The notes under the pieces are model-generated. The model had not been told where the DNA came from. It made no database searches and saw only the letters and a program-made list of their open reading frames with translations. 64,000 nt of DNA from positions 40,267 to 104,266 of IMG/VR virus record IMGVR_UViG_3300027736_000029; one strand, given 5' to 3'. The translations under genes and the position numbers were made by a program. The DNA comes from a virus. Shown here piece by piece: positions 42,289-51,911 of the stretch. The first letter of the stretch is position 1. Each line of letters starts with the position of its first letter.

Positions 42289-42936
42289 ATGAAAGATTTC
42301 TCTAATATACCCATTAACATAAATTTTATTGGTGGAGCATTTGTTGATATTCAAGATTTATCCTCTGAAAAATATTTAATTGAATATTATGAAAACACAG
42401 GACATGGATGGTCATTGGTCTCGTATAATGTAATACACTGTTATACTTGGTTCAAATACGTTGCAAAACAATTTAGAGTTAATTGGAAGATTAAAATATA
42501 TGGTTGGTACGATAATAAAGTGGTTCAAGTAAGTGAACACACTTACAATGAAACCGATGAAAATGTTTTATTGCGACTTAAAACAGATTCTTATGAAGAA
42601 TGTTTAGAGTGGTTTAATTTATCTGTTCAATTTAAGAAAAATACTGGTTGTAATTTACACATATATTCAAAATTTAATGACAGATTAAAATTACATAACA
42701 AATTACCTGAGATTATTTTTGAAGATATTGAACCTGCGGTATCTAACTTTCCAACAAAATATTATGCAGATTACGCAATTGATAGACACCATTTATTACA
42801 TTTATCTTATGGTGAATGGGGTTCAGGTTGGGTCTTGTATCAAAACCACACGGAACCAAATGTGTCGTATAATCACAGAAATGATTGGTTAAAAATGACA
42901 TCTAAACAATTATTTAACGACATTATGAATTTATGA
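42289..42936 (+). CDS. Orphan TibC-type N-terminal domain protein, 215 aa
   Basis: Begins NININFIGGAFVDIQ, strikingly like the N-terminal domains in front of the two TibC-type catalytic domains (INYLDGCMVEIV at 41091 and INFIKGAYIEVL at 52946), but continues without the SSGLxWLxWA and Cys motifs. The rest (SVQFKKNTGCNLHIYSKF) keeps only a remnant of the acceptor loop. It may be a specificity or partner subunit, or a decayed enzyme. One base gap to the previous gene and an ATGA overlap with the next. Confidence 0.55.
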   Translation: MKDFSNIPININFIGGAFVDIQDLSSEKYLIEYYENTGHGWSLVSYNVIHCYTWFKYVAKQFRVNWKIKIYGWYDNKVVQVSEHTYNETDENVLLRLKTDSYEECLEWFNLSVQFKKNTGCNLHIYSKFNDRLKLHNKLPEIIFEDIEPAVSNFPTKYYADYAIDRHHLLHLSYGEWGSGWVLYQNHTEPNVSYNHRNDWLKMTSKQLFNDIMNL

Positions 42937-44519
42937 GTAAAATTATAGGAATACACTATGGAGGACACGATTCCTCAGTAGCATACATAGAAGATGGTAA
43001 AATCATTTGTGCCATGGAAGAAGAAAAATTAACTGGTAGTAAAGCTCTCAATCATTTTTGGCAAAGACCAAACATGGGTTTAGATTTTTTAAGAGACAAT
43101 TTTAATGTAACAATTAACAATGTTGACCATGTTGTTTTTGCTCTCCCCCGACATATGGGTATCGAACATGACTTTATGGGTGTTGAACATAAATTTGATA
43201 GTTTTTCACATCAAAAATGTCACGCATTAGGTGCATATTTCACATCAGGTTTCAAAGGAAAAGTAATTGCAATGAGTCATGATGGTCAAGGACACAGAAG
43301 TAGAGGTAAAATCTACTTGTGTGACTCAGGTAGTTGTGAACAAGTACATACACTTCCAACATCATTAACAATGTCTATTGCTGGTGTTTGGGGTAAAGTA
43401 ACCCAACTATTAGGTTGGAAGATGTTTAAGGATGAAGGTAAAATTGTTGGTATGGTTTCTCATGGTCAATTTGACCAAGAAATATATGATTATTTATCAC
43501 AATGTTTAAAATATGAAGGTAATTTAATGATTGGACCAAAAAATGGTCACCCAATGTTTGATTTTATTTTTGAACATAACTTAAATAAAAATGGTTATTT
43601 TGATTCAGTTGAAAAACGTAATAATTTAGCTTTTACTTTAGAAGTATTATCGGAACAAATAATGTATCAATTTTTGAAGGACTTGAAAGACAAGTACCCT
43701 GATTATAATAAAATAACATTTGCTGGTGGTATTTTTGCAAATGTTAAATTAAACCAATTTATAAATAACACATCATTATTTGATGAAATCTTTATTCACC
43801 CATCAATGGGTGATGGTGGTTTGGCGTTGGGTGCCGCAATATGTAAATCTAATGAGTTAGGTGAATTACCAACACCAGTAAAATTAGACAATGTATTTTT
43901 TGGCTCAAAGTTTAGTAAAGAATATTGGGATAATGAACTTTTATCACATGAAAACACTTTAACAACAGAACCTGTTTCTTTTGAAAAAATTGCTTCATTA
44001 ATAAATGATGGTAAAATACTTGGAGTCTTTGTTGGTAAAACAGAGTATGGTCCAAGAGCTTTAGGTAATCGTAGTATTATTTGTAGACCAACAGATAAAG
44101 ACACTCACACATTATTGAATACAAGACTTAAAAGAACTGAAATTATGCCATTTGCACCAAGTGTGTTGGAAGAACATTTTTTTGACGTGTTTTCAAATGA
44201 CAAATCAAAGTATGCTGCAGAATTTATGACATTATGTTATAACACTAAAGATTCTTGGATTGAGATGATTCCAGCGGTTATACATCAAAAAGATGGGACA
44301 GCAAGACCTCAAAGTGTAAATAAAATAACAAACCCACACTTTCATAATATAATTTCCGAGTATTATAAATTATCAGGAATACCATTAGTCTTAAACACAT
44401 CTTTTAATTCACATGGTGAACCAATTAACAATTATCCACACCAAGTATTAAAACATCTTTTGGACAATTCTATTGACTACATTATCACTGAAGATTATAT
44501 TATTAGTAAAATAATATGA
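42933..44519 (+). CDS. NodU/CmcH family carbamoyltransferase
   Basis: 528 residues, full length for the family. N-terminal ASKHA-type domain with GIHYGGHDSSVAYIEDG, central FAGGIFANVKLN, and the C-terminal (YrdC-like) motif EYGPRALGNRSI, then LVLNTSFNSHGEPI. Uses carbamoyl phosphate to carbamoylate sugar hydroxyls (NodU) or antibiotics. In the island it would add a carbamoyl group to the glycan. Overlaps its neighbours by 4 bases on both sides. Confidence 0.92.
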   Translation: MSKIIGIHYGGHDSSVAYIEDGKIICAMEEEKLTGSKALNHFWQRPNMGLDFLRDNFNVTINNVDHVVFALPRHMGIEHDFMGVEHKFDSFSHQKCHALGAYFTSGFKGKVIAMSHDGQGHRSRGKIYLCDSGSCEQVHTLPTSLTMSIAGVWGKVTQLLGWKMFKDEGKIVGMVSHGQFDQEIYDYLSQCLKYEGNLMIGPKNGHPMFDFIFEHNLNKNGYFDSVEKRNNLAFTLEVLSEQIMYQFLKDLKDKYPDYNKITFAGGIFANVKLNQFINNTSLFDEIFIHPSMGDGGLALGAAICKSNELGELPTPVKLDNVFFGSKFSKEYWDNELLSHENTLTTEPVSFEKIASLINDGKILGVFVGKTEYGPRALGNRSIICRPTDKDTHTLLNTRLKRTEIMPFAPSVLEEHFFDVFSNDKSKYAAEFMTLCYNTKDSWIEMIPAVIHQKDGTARPQSVNKITNPHFHNIISEYYKLSGIPLVLNTSFNSHGEPINNYPHQVLKHLLDNSIDYIITEDYIISKII

Positions 44520-45097
44520 GCGTATTTAATATATTTGCGTACGAAGATGAACCATTTGCAGGTGATGTAATTACTGAGTATGAGTTCATTAAACTAAAAC
44601 ATAAATTTGATGTTAAAAATGTTGTTGAGACAGGTAGTTATGTTTTTAGTACAACAAAATGGTTTGGTGAAAATTTTCAAACAGTATATACCTATGAAAC
44701 TAATGAACATTTTTATAATGTCGGTATTGAAAAGACTAAAGATTTTAATAATGTAAATTCATTTTTAGAAAACAGTTTAATTGGTCTACCAAATTTACAA
44801 GGTAAATTATCAGACCCAACAATTTTCTTCTTAGATGCGCATTGGGGTGATTATTGTCCTTTATTAGATGAATTAGATATTATTTCAACATTAAACACAA
44901 CACCAATTATTGTAATTCATGATTTCAAAACAAATAATCCTGAATTAGGATATGATTCATATAATGGAAATGATTTTTGTTTTGATTGGATTGAAAATCA
45001 TATAAAAAAAATATACCCAAATGGTTTTGATTATTACTACAACACTGAGGCCGTTGGAGCTAAAAGAGGTTTAATTTATATCACACCAAAAATATAA
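44516..45097 (+). CDS. Class I methyltransferase-like protein, 193 aa
   Basis: VVETGSYVFSTTKWF (about 36-50) resembles a SAM-binding motif I of the kind (V/I)ExGxxxGxST, though weak; FFLDAHWGDYCPL (about 103-115) and IIVIHDFKTNNPE (about 130-142) are in positions of motifs IV and V of small-molecule methyltransferases such as those near FkbM/GT genes. It may methylate or otherwise modify the glycan. Assignment tentative; the gene is certain by overlaps. Confidence 0.6.
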   Translation: MSVFNIFAYEDEPFAGDVITEYEFIKLKHKFDVKNVVETGSYVFSTTKWFGENFQTVYTYETNEHFYNVGIEKTKDFNNVNSFLENSLIGLPNLQGKLSDPTIFFLDAHWGDYCPLLDELDIISTLNTTPIIVIHDFKTNNPELGYDSYNGNDFCFDWIENHIKKIYPNGFDYYYNTEAVGAKRGLIYITPKI

Positions 45098-45100
45098 TAC

Positions 45101-47044
45101 ATGAAAAAACTTTTAATTATTGCACCGCATTTGTCAACAGGAGGATGTCCTCAGGTTATTGTCAATAAAATTGAACTATTAAAAGACACATATCAAATAA
45201 AGTGTGTTGAATATTCAAACATTGCAGAAGTATTTAGAATTCAAAAAGATAGAATTATAAATTTAATTGGTCTTGATAATTTAGTTATTTTATCACAAAA
45301 TAAAGAAGAAGTCTTGATGAATTTAATTGATGAGTTTCAACCAGATTTTATTTCTTTAGAAGAAGTACCTGAGTATTTTTTAGATGAAAAAATAACAAAA
45401 AGAATTTATTCAAATGATAGAAAATATATCATTACTGAAACCACTCATGATTCTAGTTTTCCTGTTGAACGTAAAAGATGGTTTCCTGACAAATTTATTT
45501 TTGTAAGTGCATTTAGTGCTTTCAAATACTCAGGTTTTGATATCCCATATGAAATTGTTGAATATCCAGTTGATTTTAAATTACCAAGAAAAACTGAAAT
45601 GCAAACCAAACTTAATTTTGACCCATCATATAAACATGTGGTTAATGTAGGTTTATTTACACAAAGAAAAAACCAAGCTTATATCTTTGAATTGGCAAAA
45701 AGATTATTGGACTACAAAATTGTTTTTCACTTTTTGGGTAATTTGGCCGGAAACTTTCAAAGTTATTGGGAACCATTAATACAAAACAAACCTAATAACT
45801 GTATGGTTTGGGGTGAAAGAAATGATGTTTACGATTTTTTAGAAGCGTCTGATTTATTTCTTTTTACATCAAAAGGTGATAAAAACAATAAAGAATTAAA
45901 CCCAATAGCAATTAAAGAAGCATTAGAATATCAAATACCAATGATGATGCACAATTTAGATGTATATTGTGGTAAATACGATGAATATAAAAATATCACT
46001 TATTTAACTGGTGATATTGAAACCGACATAACTAACTTAAAAAAAATATTAAATATGAACACAATACAAGAAAAATTCTCCCTGTCTTTTGACGAAAATG
46101 AAAATAAAATTTATGTTAATTACAATGATAATGAACCTGTAAATTATAAAGTATCAATTAAAGATATGACATCTAAATGTCCTATGTATTGGTTTAACTT
46201 TCAAGCAACCAATTCGGTAACATGGTATGTAGTACCAATACCAACACATGTTGTTAAATTTAAACGATTATCGTCATTTAGAGGATTTGATGTTGATTTT
46301 TATAATGAAGATAACCAATTAGTTTTTTCTAAAGAATATGTTGTTAACGATATTGAACTACGTTATCCAATTTTTAATTATGATGGTTTTGATTGTAGTT
46401 GGAGAAACTATAATGAATTTTTTGTTGATGATATTTATCGTAATTTTAATATAAATAATTTAGACACTGTAATTGACATTGGAGCTAATATTGGGTTATT
46501 CGCTAAATACATGTATTCTAAAGATGCTCGCAAAGTTGTTTTGGTTGAGGCTAACCCAAACTTAGAAAATAATATTAAAAATATGTTAGATAATGATTAT
46601 AGTCGTTCATCTGTATATCTTTCACCAATTTTTTCAGAGAAAAAAACCGTAACATTTAATTATTCGGATAATAATTCAGCAATTGGTTCAATTGCTTTTG
46701 ATTCAACAAAAGGTGTTGATTATGAATCTTTAACTAATTCAATAGAACTTGAAACAATAACTTTAGACGAAATTATTGAAAAAGAAGGTATTGAACGAAT
46801 TTCATTGTTAAAATGTGATATTGAAGGTGGTGAGTATGATTTAATTCCTTCTCTTACAGACAAACAAATGTCAATGATTGATAAATTTATGATTGAAATA
46901 CATTCAAATACTGATAACCAAATACAACCTATATTAGATAAGTTAGAATCTCATGGTTTTAATTATAAAATTTATTCACCAACGTTAAATTCAATGGAGT
47001 TAGGTGATAAAACAACAGAGTATGGGATGTTAGTTACGTATTAA
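45101..47044 (+). CDS. Fused glycosyltransferase (GT4-like) and FkbM methyltransferase
   Basis: 647 residues in three parts: a GT-B glycosyltransferase (1 to about 325, with NVGLFTQRKNQAYIFELAKRL and LFLFTSKGDKNNKELNPIAIKEAL, the EX7E-like donor site), a middle beta domain (about 325-450) and a C-terminal FkbM methyltransferase (453-647: TVIDIGANIGLFAKY, LVEANP, LKCDIEGGEYD). The fusion would transfer a sugar and then O-methylate it. FkbM enzymes methylate hydroxyls of sugars or polyketides. A 16-codon ATG reading frame in another frame follows at 47046. Confidence 0.83.
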   Translation: MKKLLIIAPHLSTGGCPQVIVNKIELLKDTYQIKCVEYSNIAEVFRIQKDRIINLIGLDNLVILSQNKEEVLMNLIDEFQPDFISLEEVPEYFLDEKITKRIYSNDRKYIITETTHDSSFPVERKRWFPDKFIFVSAFSAFKYSGFDIPYEIVEYPVDFKLPRKTEMQTKLNFDPSYKHVVNVGLFTQRKNQAYIFELAKRLLDYKIVFHFLGNLAGNFQSYWEPLIQNKPNNCMVWGERNDVYDFLEASDLFLFTSKGDKNNKELNPIAIKEALEYQIPMMMHNLDVYCGKYDEYKNITYLTGDIETDITNLKKILNMNTIQEKFSLSFDENENKIYVNYNDNEPVNYKVSIKDMTSKCPMYWFNFQATNSVTWYVVPIPTHVVKFKRLSSFRGFDVDFYNEDNQLVFSKEYVVNDIELRYPIFNYDGFDCSWRNYNEFFVDDIYRNFNINNLDTVIDIGANIGLFAKYMYSKDARKVVLVEANPNLENNIKNMLDNDYSRSSVYLSPIFSEKKTVTFNYSDNNSAIGSIAFDSTKGVDYESLTNSIELETITLDEIIEKEGIERISLLKCDIEGGEYDLIPSLTDKQMSMIDKFMIEIHSNTDNQIQPILDKLESHGFNYKIYSPTLNSMELGDKTTEYGMLVTY

Positions 47045-47062
47045 AATGAAAAATATAATTGT

Positions 47063-48094
47063 ATGTCAATTGATAGTGAAAAAACTTGCGTATTAATTGG
47101 TGCTCATCCTCAGAATTCAAATGATAGTGCTTTACTATCATTAACAATTGAAGGTATTAAAAGACAAGGTTATAAAATATGTTTAGTATCTCATTCACCC
47201 GTTAATGTCGATATACAAAAATCCGTTAATTATTATGTTTATTCAGATGAAAATGAAATTTTAACATTACCATCGTACTCAGATTCTGTAATTTTCTCAA
47301 GTTATCCTAATTATTATTACCAATCTAATTTAGGTAATAGATTAGGTACCACACATTACGCTTCGTTAATTAACTTAAAAAACGGATTAAATTTACTTAA
47401 AGAAAAAGGTTTTACACATTTCATATACCACAATTACGATTATTTTATAAATCAAAAAGACCATACAGTATTAGAAACACACTTAAAAGATTTAACAAAC
47501 TTAGACTATTGGTTTATGAATGATGCTCATGACCGTAATGGTTTATTTCCAGTTTTATCAATTTTTGCTGGCAAAATATCTTATTTTATTGAGTTATTTA
47601 GTGTTGCCAATTCTCCTGAAAATTATTTAAAATATTGTGGTAATAATTATATTTTAGAATTTTTTGTAAGACAACGAATAAAAGACTGCGGTGGTTTTGG
47701 TATCATTGAAAAATTTAGAGCTTCAGATATTTTTACAAGTAAGTGGGCCGGTATTGCAGACACTAAAGGATTACACCTACCAGATTATGATGTTGTAAAC
47801 GCATATGTTGATTTAGTGAGAGATTATGATAATGAAAACCACATTTACGGTATTTTACCAATGTGTAATTCATCACATAATGTTGTTATTAATTTATATA
47901 AAAATGATGTGAAAATATTGTCAAACACCTTAAAATTAGGTAGTATGTATTGGTGGTGGTATAAAACAACCGATAATGACAAATGGAAAATTGAATGTTA
48001 TTTATCTGAAAGAATAATTAGTTCAGTTGAAAAACTTGGTAGTGAAATATTATCAAATAAACCATCATTTTTAAAATTTAAGAAAAGTGAATAA
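47063..48094 (+). CDS. Island glycosyltransferase-like protein, family A, 343 aa
   Basis: N-terminal CVLIGAHPQNSNDSALLSLTIEGIK and LVSHSPVNVDIQKSVNYYVYSDEN resemble the beginning of three other island proteins (48087, 49762, 51908): strand, acidic/His loop, long helix, then (L/I)(V/L)S..(P/T)(I/V)...I. The centre has THFIYHNYDYFI, in the place of a GT-A metal motif. The C-terminal 80 residues form a beta domain with MYWWWYKTTDN. I read this as a GT-A-like sugar transferase family of the island, without named relatives. Confidence 0.6.
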   Translation: MSIDSEKTCVLIGAHPQNSNDSALLSLTIEGIKRQGYKICLVSHSPVNVDIQKSVNYYVYSDENEILTLPSYSDSVIFSSYPNYYYQSNLGNRLGTTHYASLINLKNGLNLLKEKGFTHFIYHNYDYFINQKDHTVLETHLKDLTNLDYWFMNDAHDRNGLFPVLSIFAGKISYFIELFSVANSPENYLKYCGNNYILEFFVRQRIKDCGGFGIIEKFRASDIFTSKWAGIADTKGLHLPDYDVVNAYVDLVRDYDNENHIYGILPMCNSSHNVVINLYKNDVKILSNTLKLGSMYWWWYKTTDNDKWKIECYLSERIISSVEKLGSEILSNKPSFLKFKKSE

Positions 48095-49031
48095 CAGGGT
48101 AGTATTAATAAACTCATTCTGTGATAAACAGAATAAAATTGATGTTTTAGAAAAAAACATAAAACTAATTAAATCTAATAATTTAGATGTTATATTATTA
48201 TCACCCATAAATTTACCTGAGTATATTATTGATTTATGTAATGTTTTTATTCAGACAAAAGAAAATCCTGTTACAAAATGGCCAGGAAAAACAATGTTTG
48301 AATATTGGGCTTATTGTATGGATAATAAATTTTACGAACTTCATTTAGGTAAATCAGATTATGGATGGGCGTCATTATACCAAATTAAAAAATTAAGTCA
48401 AATTGGGTTAACATATGATTATGAATATTATTTTCACATAATTTATGATACAGTAATTGACGAACATTTAATTGACACATTCTTAACTAACGAAAAATGT
48501 ATATTATTCCCAAGTAATAAAGGTTTTGAAGTTGGTGGTTTTTTTATGGGTTTTAATAAAAATGTATTAAGTTTATTTCAAGAAATAATAACTAAGGATT
48601 TATATTATAAAAACTATGATGTTGCCGAAACTTTACTATCTAACATATCAAAAGTCTTACCTTGTAAAATTGAAAAGTATGATACTAAGGATGAAATATA
48701 TTTTTTTGAAAACTTAGATTTATTTAATTATTCTATTTATGTTGATTTTAAGTTTTTCTTACATAAAAGAACATTGGCCGATGATGATACTGCTAAAATA
48801 TTTTTTTACGATTTAAATGGTTCTTATGATGTAACTGTTGAGGTAAATAACATTACTATTGATACGGTTATTAGTAATCATTATTTAATGGACCTAAATC
48901 TTCATCATGATGATGTATTTAGTTTATCAATAACATATAATGGTAATACACACAACTTAATCCATCTGTATAATAACATATCTCATAATAAAATTATAAT
49001 AACTGATGTTGATGATTGTAATAATCTTTAA
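48087..49031 (+). CDS. Island glycosyltransferase-like protein, family A, 314 aa
   Basis: GTG start overlapping the preceding gene by 8 bases. RVVLINSFCDKQNKIDVLEKNIKLI and ILLSPINLPEYIIDLC match the family start. It has YYFHIIYDTVIDEHLID, with the DT near the place of the metal motif, and a short C-terminal beta domain. More divergent than the pair 49762/51908. The function inferred is sugar transfer; the acceptor is unknown. Confidence 0.55.
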   Translation: MNNRVVLINSFCDKQNKIDVLEKNIKLIKSNNLDVILLSPINLPEYIIDLCNVFIQTKENPVTKWPGKTMFEYWAYCMDNKFYELHLGKSDYGWASLYQIKKLSQIGLTYDYEYYFHIIYDTVIDEHLIDTFLTNEKCILFPSNKGFEVGGFFMGFNKNVLSLFQEIITKDLYYKNYDVAETLLSNISKVLPCKIEKYDTKDEIYFFENLDLFNYSIYVDFKFFLHKRTLADDDTAKIFFYDLNGSYDVTVEVNNITIDTVISNHYLMDLNLHHDDVFSLSITYNGNTHNLIHLYNNISHNKIIITDVDDCNNL

Positions 49032-49060
49032 TTTAATCAATTGTTTGTTATTATTTATTT

Positions 49061-49759
49061 ATGGATTTTAATTACTACTGCAACCAAAATAACACAGATA
49101 AAGGAGATTTATCACCACTTGGTAATCGATACGCCAATTTTTATGAAAATTGGTTTTCAAAACTAAAAAACTCAGCAACTAATATTTGTGAAATCGGTAT
49201 TGATTCTGGAGGTTCTCTAAAGTCTTATTATGATTATTTTCAAAACGCTCAAATTTTTGGATTAGATATAAATGACAAATCATTATACAATAATGATAGA
49301 ATTAAGACATTTATTTTAGACCAAAGTAAATCTCAAGATTTAGATAGTTTTGTTAATTATTGTAAATCTAATAACATCCAATTTGACTTTATATTAGATG
49401 ATGGTTCACATGATGTTGAACACCAACAATTAACTTTTGGTAAATTATTTGAATTAGTTAAACCAAACGGTTTTTATATCATTGAAGATTTGGGTAGTAG
49501 TTACTTCACATTAGGTAATAATCTTTATGGTTATATTCAAACTCAAACTAAAATTAACAATAACACGATTAAATTTTTAAATCAAAGACCATTTAGTAGT
49601 CTTTGGATTTCAGAAGAAAACTTAATACAAATCAATAACTTAGTAGATTCTGTAACCATATTTGATACATATAACAAAGATTTACCATATACTACTGATT
49701 TTACATGTGAAAATAATTACCCTATTAGGTCAATTACTTCAGTTATTAAGAAAAAATAA
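49061..49759 (+). CDS. Class I SAM-dependent methyltransferase (TylE/MycE-like sugar O-methylase)
   Basis: 232 residues: NNTDKGDLSPLGNRYANFYE (about 10-29), then NICEIGIDSGGSLKSYYDYF (SAM loop E-x-G-x-x-x-G-G-S), LDINDKS, FILDDGSHDVEHQQLTF (about 110-126, DDGSH metal/acceptor motif) and GFYIIEDLGSSYF. The DDGSHxxxHQ and IEDL pattern is that of macrocin/demethylmacrocin-type and related sugar O-methyltransferases. It would methylate a hydroxyl of the glycan. A 29-base gap precedes it, the longest inside the island. Confidence 0.82.
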   Translation: MDFNYYCNQNNTDKGDLSPLGNRYANFYENWFSKLKNSATNICEIGIDSGGSLKSYYDYFQNAQIFGLDINDKSLYNNDRIKTFILDQSKSQDLDSFVNYCKSNNIQFDFILDDGSHDVEHQQLTFGKLFELVKPNGFYIIEDLGSSYFTLGNNLYGYIQTQTKINNNTIKFLNQRPFSSLWISEENLIQINNLVDSVTIFDTYNKDLPYTTDFTCENNYPIRSITSVIKKK

Positions 49760-49761
49760 TT

Positions 49762-50778
49762 ATGAAACTTTTAACCATATTAGATTGTTACATCCATAAC
49801 AACACAATACTCAATAAATTAGATTCGTTTATTGACAAATTAAAATCAAAAAATTCTGATATTTTATTAATTTCAAATACAACTATTCCAATAGAAATTC
49901 AACAAAAAGTAGATTATTGTTTATACGATTCCAATAATCATTTTTTTTCAAGTGATTGGGAATTTTCTGAATTGTTTGTAGTTAAGACTTTAATATCTGG
50001 CGGTAATTGTCAAGATGTTTTTCCAAAATTACAACCACATGGTTTATCTGTGATGATTAATATTTTTAACGCAATTACTATTGGTAAAAGTTTAGGTTAT
50101 ACCCATTTTGAAAAATTAGAATATGACCCATTATTCTCTGACGAGTCATTTAACAATTTATCTTTATTACCTTCAAGATGTTTAGATGAAAATAAAAAAG
50201 GTTTGTACTTACTAAATAATATAACAAACCCTCCTGATGTATCCTTTCATTATTTTTTCTCTGAAATTGATTATTTTTTATCAAATGTTAAAAACATAAA
50301 ATATGAAAATGATTATCGTGATTTTATTAATCAAACAAATGGTAATAATTTCTTCATCAATGTTGAAAGATTTTTATATCAAAATTTAGAAATTTCTGGT
50401 TTAGAAAATTTTGTATTAATTAACGAAGAAGAACGAGATTTGAAATTTCCAAACACGTATTGGAATTCTGAAGTTTCACCAAATAACATACCTAAAAAAT
50501 ATAATAGCTGTACATCTCGTTTGTATTTGCCAATGGATACAAATGAGTATGTCGTATTATTATCAATGAATTATGATAATAAACATAAAGAAAGAATTAT
50601 TAAATGTTATTTTGATGATGGTTTTATTTACACATCAACACATCATATAACCAGTAAAGGTAGTTATACTTATGACAGTATAACCCCCAACATTCAGTTT
50701 ATTGAAGTATTTGAGAATGGTGAGTTACTTTATACTGAACATATCTCAGAAGTTAATAATCTAATACAAATTAGTTAA
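49762..50778 (+). CDS. Island glycosyltransferase-like protein, family A, 338 aa
   Basis: LLTILDCYIHNNTILNKLDSFI, LLISNTTIPIEIQQKVDYCLYD, HGLSVMINIFNAITIGKSLGYTHFEKLEYDPL and VSFHYFFSEIDYFL align along most of their length with the protein at 51908. The EYDPL element is the likely metal-binding acidic site. The C-terminal 100 residues form a beta domain (TSRLYLPMDTNEYVVLLSMNYD). It is a recent duplicate, or part of a pair, with the GT2 gene between them. Confidence 0.62.
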   Translation: MKLLTILDCYIHNNTILNKLDSFIDKLKSKNSDILLISNTTIPIEIQQKVDYCLYDSNNHFFSSDWEFSELFVVKTLISGGNCQDVFPKLQPHGLSVMINIFNAITIGKSLGYTHFEKLEYDPLFSDESFNNLSLLPSRCLDENKKGLYLLNNITNPPDVSFHYFFSEIDYFLSNVKNIKYENDYRDFINQTNGNNFFINVERFLYQNLEISGLENFVLINEEERDLKFPNTYWNSEVSPNNIPKKYNSCTSRLYLPMDTNEYVVLLSMNYDNKHKERIIKCYFDDGFIYTSTHHITSKGSYTYDSITPNIQFIEVFENGELLYTEHISEVNNLIQIS

Positions 50779-50780
50779 AT

Positions 50781-51911
50781 ATGAAATTCACATTTGTTAC
50801 ATCATTTTATAAAACAGAGAATTATATTAAAGAATTATATGATTCAATAAAATCACAAACCTATACCAATTGGGAATGGATTGTAACTGACGATTTTTCT
50901 GATGATAATACAAAACAAATTTTGTTAGACATTTGTTCTAATGATAAAAAAGTTAGATATATAGAACAATCCAAGAAAAAAGAAATGTTTTACAATCCAC
51001 AATGGTTTTGTAAAGAATCTGAAATTATTGTTGAACTTGGAAGTGATGATGTTATATCCCCCAAAGCTCTTGAGGTATATCTATATTATTTCACCAAATT
51101 CCCTGAAGTTATTATGATATCTTGTAGGTCCAATTCTTTTTTGGACGATGGTAGTTGGAATAACTTTGAGGTTCGTAATTTCAAGAATTGTAAAAATCTA
51201 TTGTGTGGGAATATCTTATATCTTAAAGCATGGAGAAATAAGATTACCGATGTTGATTACAACCCTGGTGATTGGATGGAGTTCTTCTATAATGATTTGG
51301 TATTCAATGCTCATTTAGAAGAGGAAGGTAAAGTATTAATCTTACCAAGAGCTTTATACAAATACAGGTATAGACCTGAATCCATCAGCAGAAAATTATA
51401 CACAATGGAAAACTTGGACAAGATGATGGATGAGAATAGAAACATTGTTTCAATGGTTAATGAACGTAGAGGTAACGAGATTGAAACGATTGACAGGTAT
51501 TTTGAGGACATTGTTGATTTATCATTACCATTTATGGATATGGAATTTTCCATGATTGATACTCAGAAAAGGATTGGGTATTTTACAACGTCAATTAACG
51601 ATAAAAAATTTGGTTTAATTAAGGAGTTATTATTTGACCAAGACGTACATTTAAACAAATTTGACCGTGAGTATGATTGGGGATTTTATTATATTAAAAC
51701 CATGACCGATGTTGTTCTTATGACGAATACAATATCCAAAATTTTTGAATTAAACCCAAACTGCAATGTTAGAATTGCCGTGGACAATATTGAAAACACT
51801 GAATTAAGAGAAAAACTTTATAATGAAATTTCTGATTTTTTATTACAAAAGTATTATTATTTCACTAACTGTTTTGAATTCTGTCTTTTTACAGTAGGAA
51901 TACCATCATGA
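50781..51911 (+). CDS. GT2-family (GT-A) glycosyltransferase
   Basis: 376 residues: canonical opening FTFVTSFYKTENYIKELYDSI (about 3-23), WEWIVTDDFSDDNT (donor-binding D-D), GSDDVISP (the DxD at about 93-95), and later YRYRPESISRKL. Family 2 enzymes transfer sugars such as rhamnose, galactose or GlcNAc. A C-terminal extension of about 110 residues follows. Nearby genes fit tightly (2-base gap before, 4-base overlap after). Confidence 0.85.
   Translation: MKFTFVTSFYKTENYIKELYDSIKSQTYTNWEWIVTDDFSDDNTKQILLDICSNDKKVRYIEQSKKKEMFYNPQWFCKESEIIVELGSDDVISPKALEVYLYYFTKFPEVIMISCRSNSFLDDGSWNNFEVRNFKNCKNLLCGNILYLKAWRNKITDVDYNPGDWMEFFYNDLVFNAHLEEEGKVLILPRALYKYRYRPESISRKLYTMENLDKMMDENRNIVSMVNERRGNEIETIDRYFEDIVDLSLPFMDMEFSMIDTQKRIGYFTTSINDKKFGLIKELLFDQDVHLNKFDREYDWGFYYIKTMTDVVLMTNTISKIFELNPNCNVRIAVDNIENTELREKLYNEISDFLLQKYYYFTNCFEFCLFTVGIPS

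Noticed and set aside
47046-47096. 16-codon ATG frame (MKNIIVCQL...) before the 47063 gene
   Set aside because: Its N-terminus looks like a typical transferase start, which might hint at a frameshift, but the 47063 frame already contains the family opening; it is too short to call.
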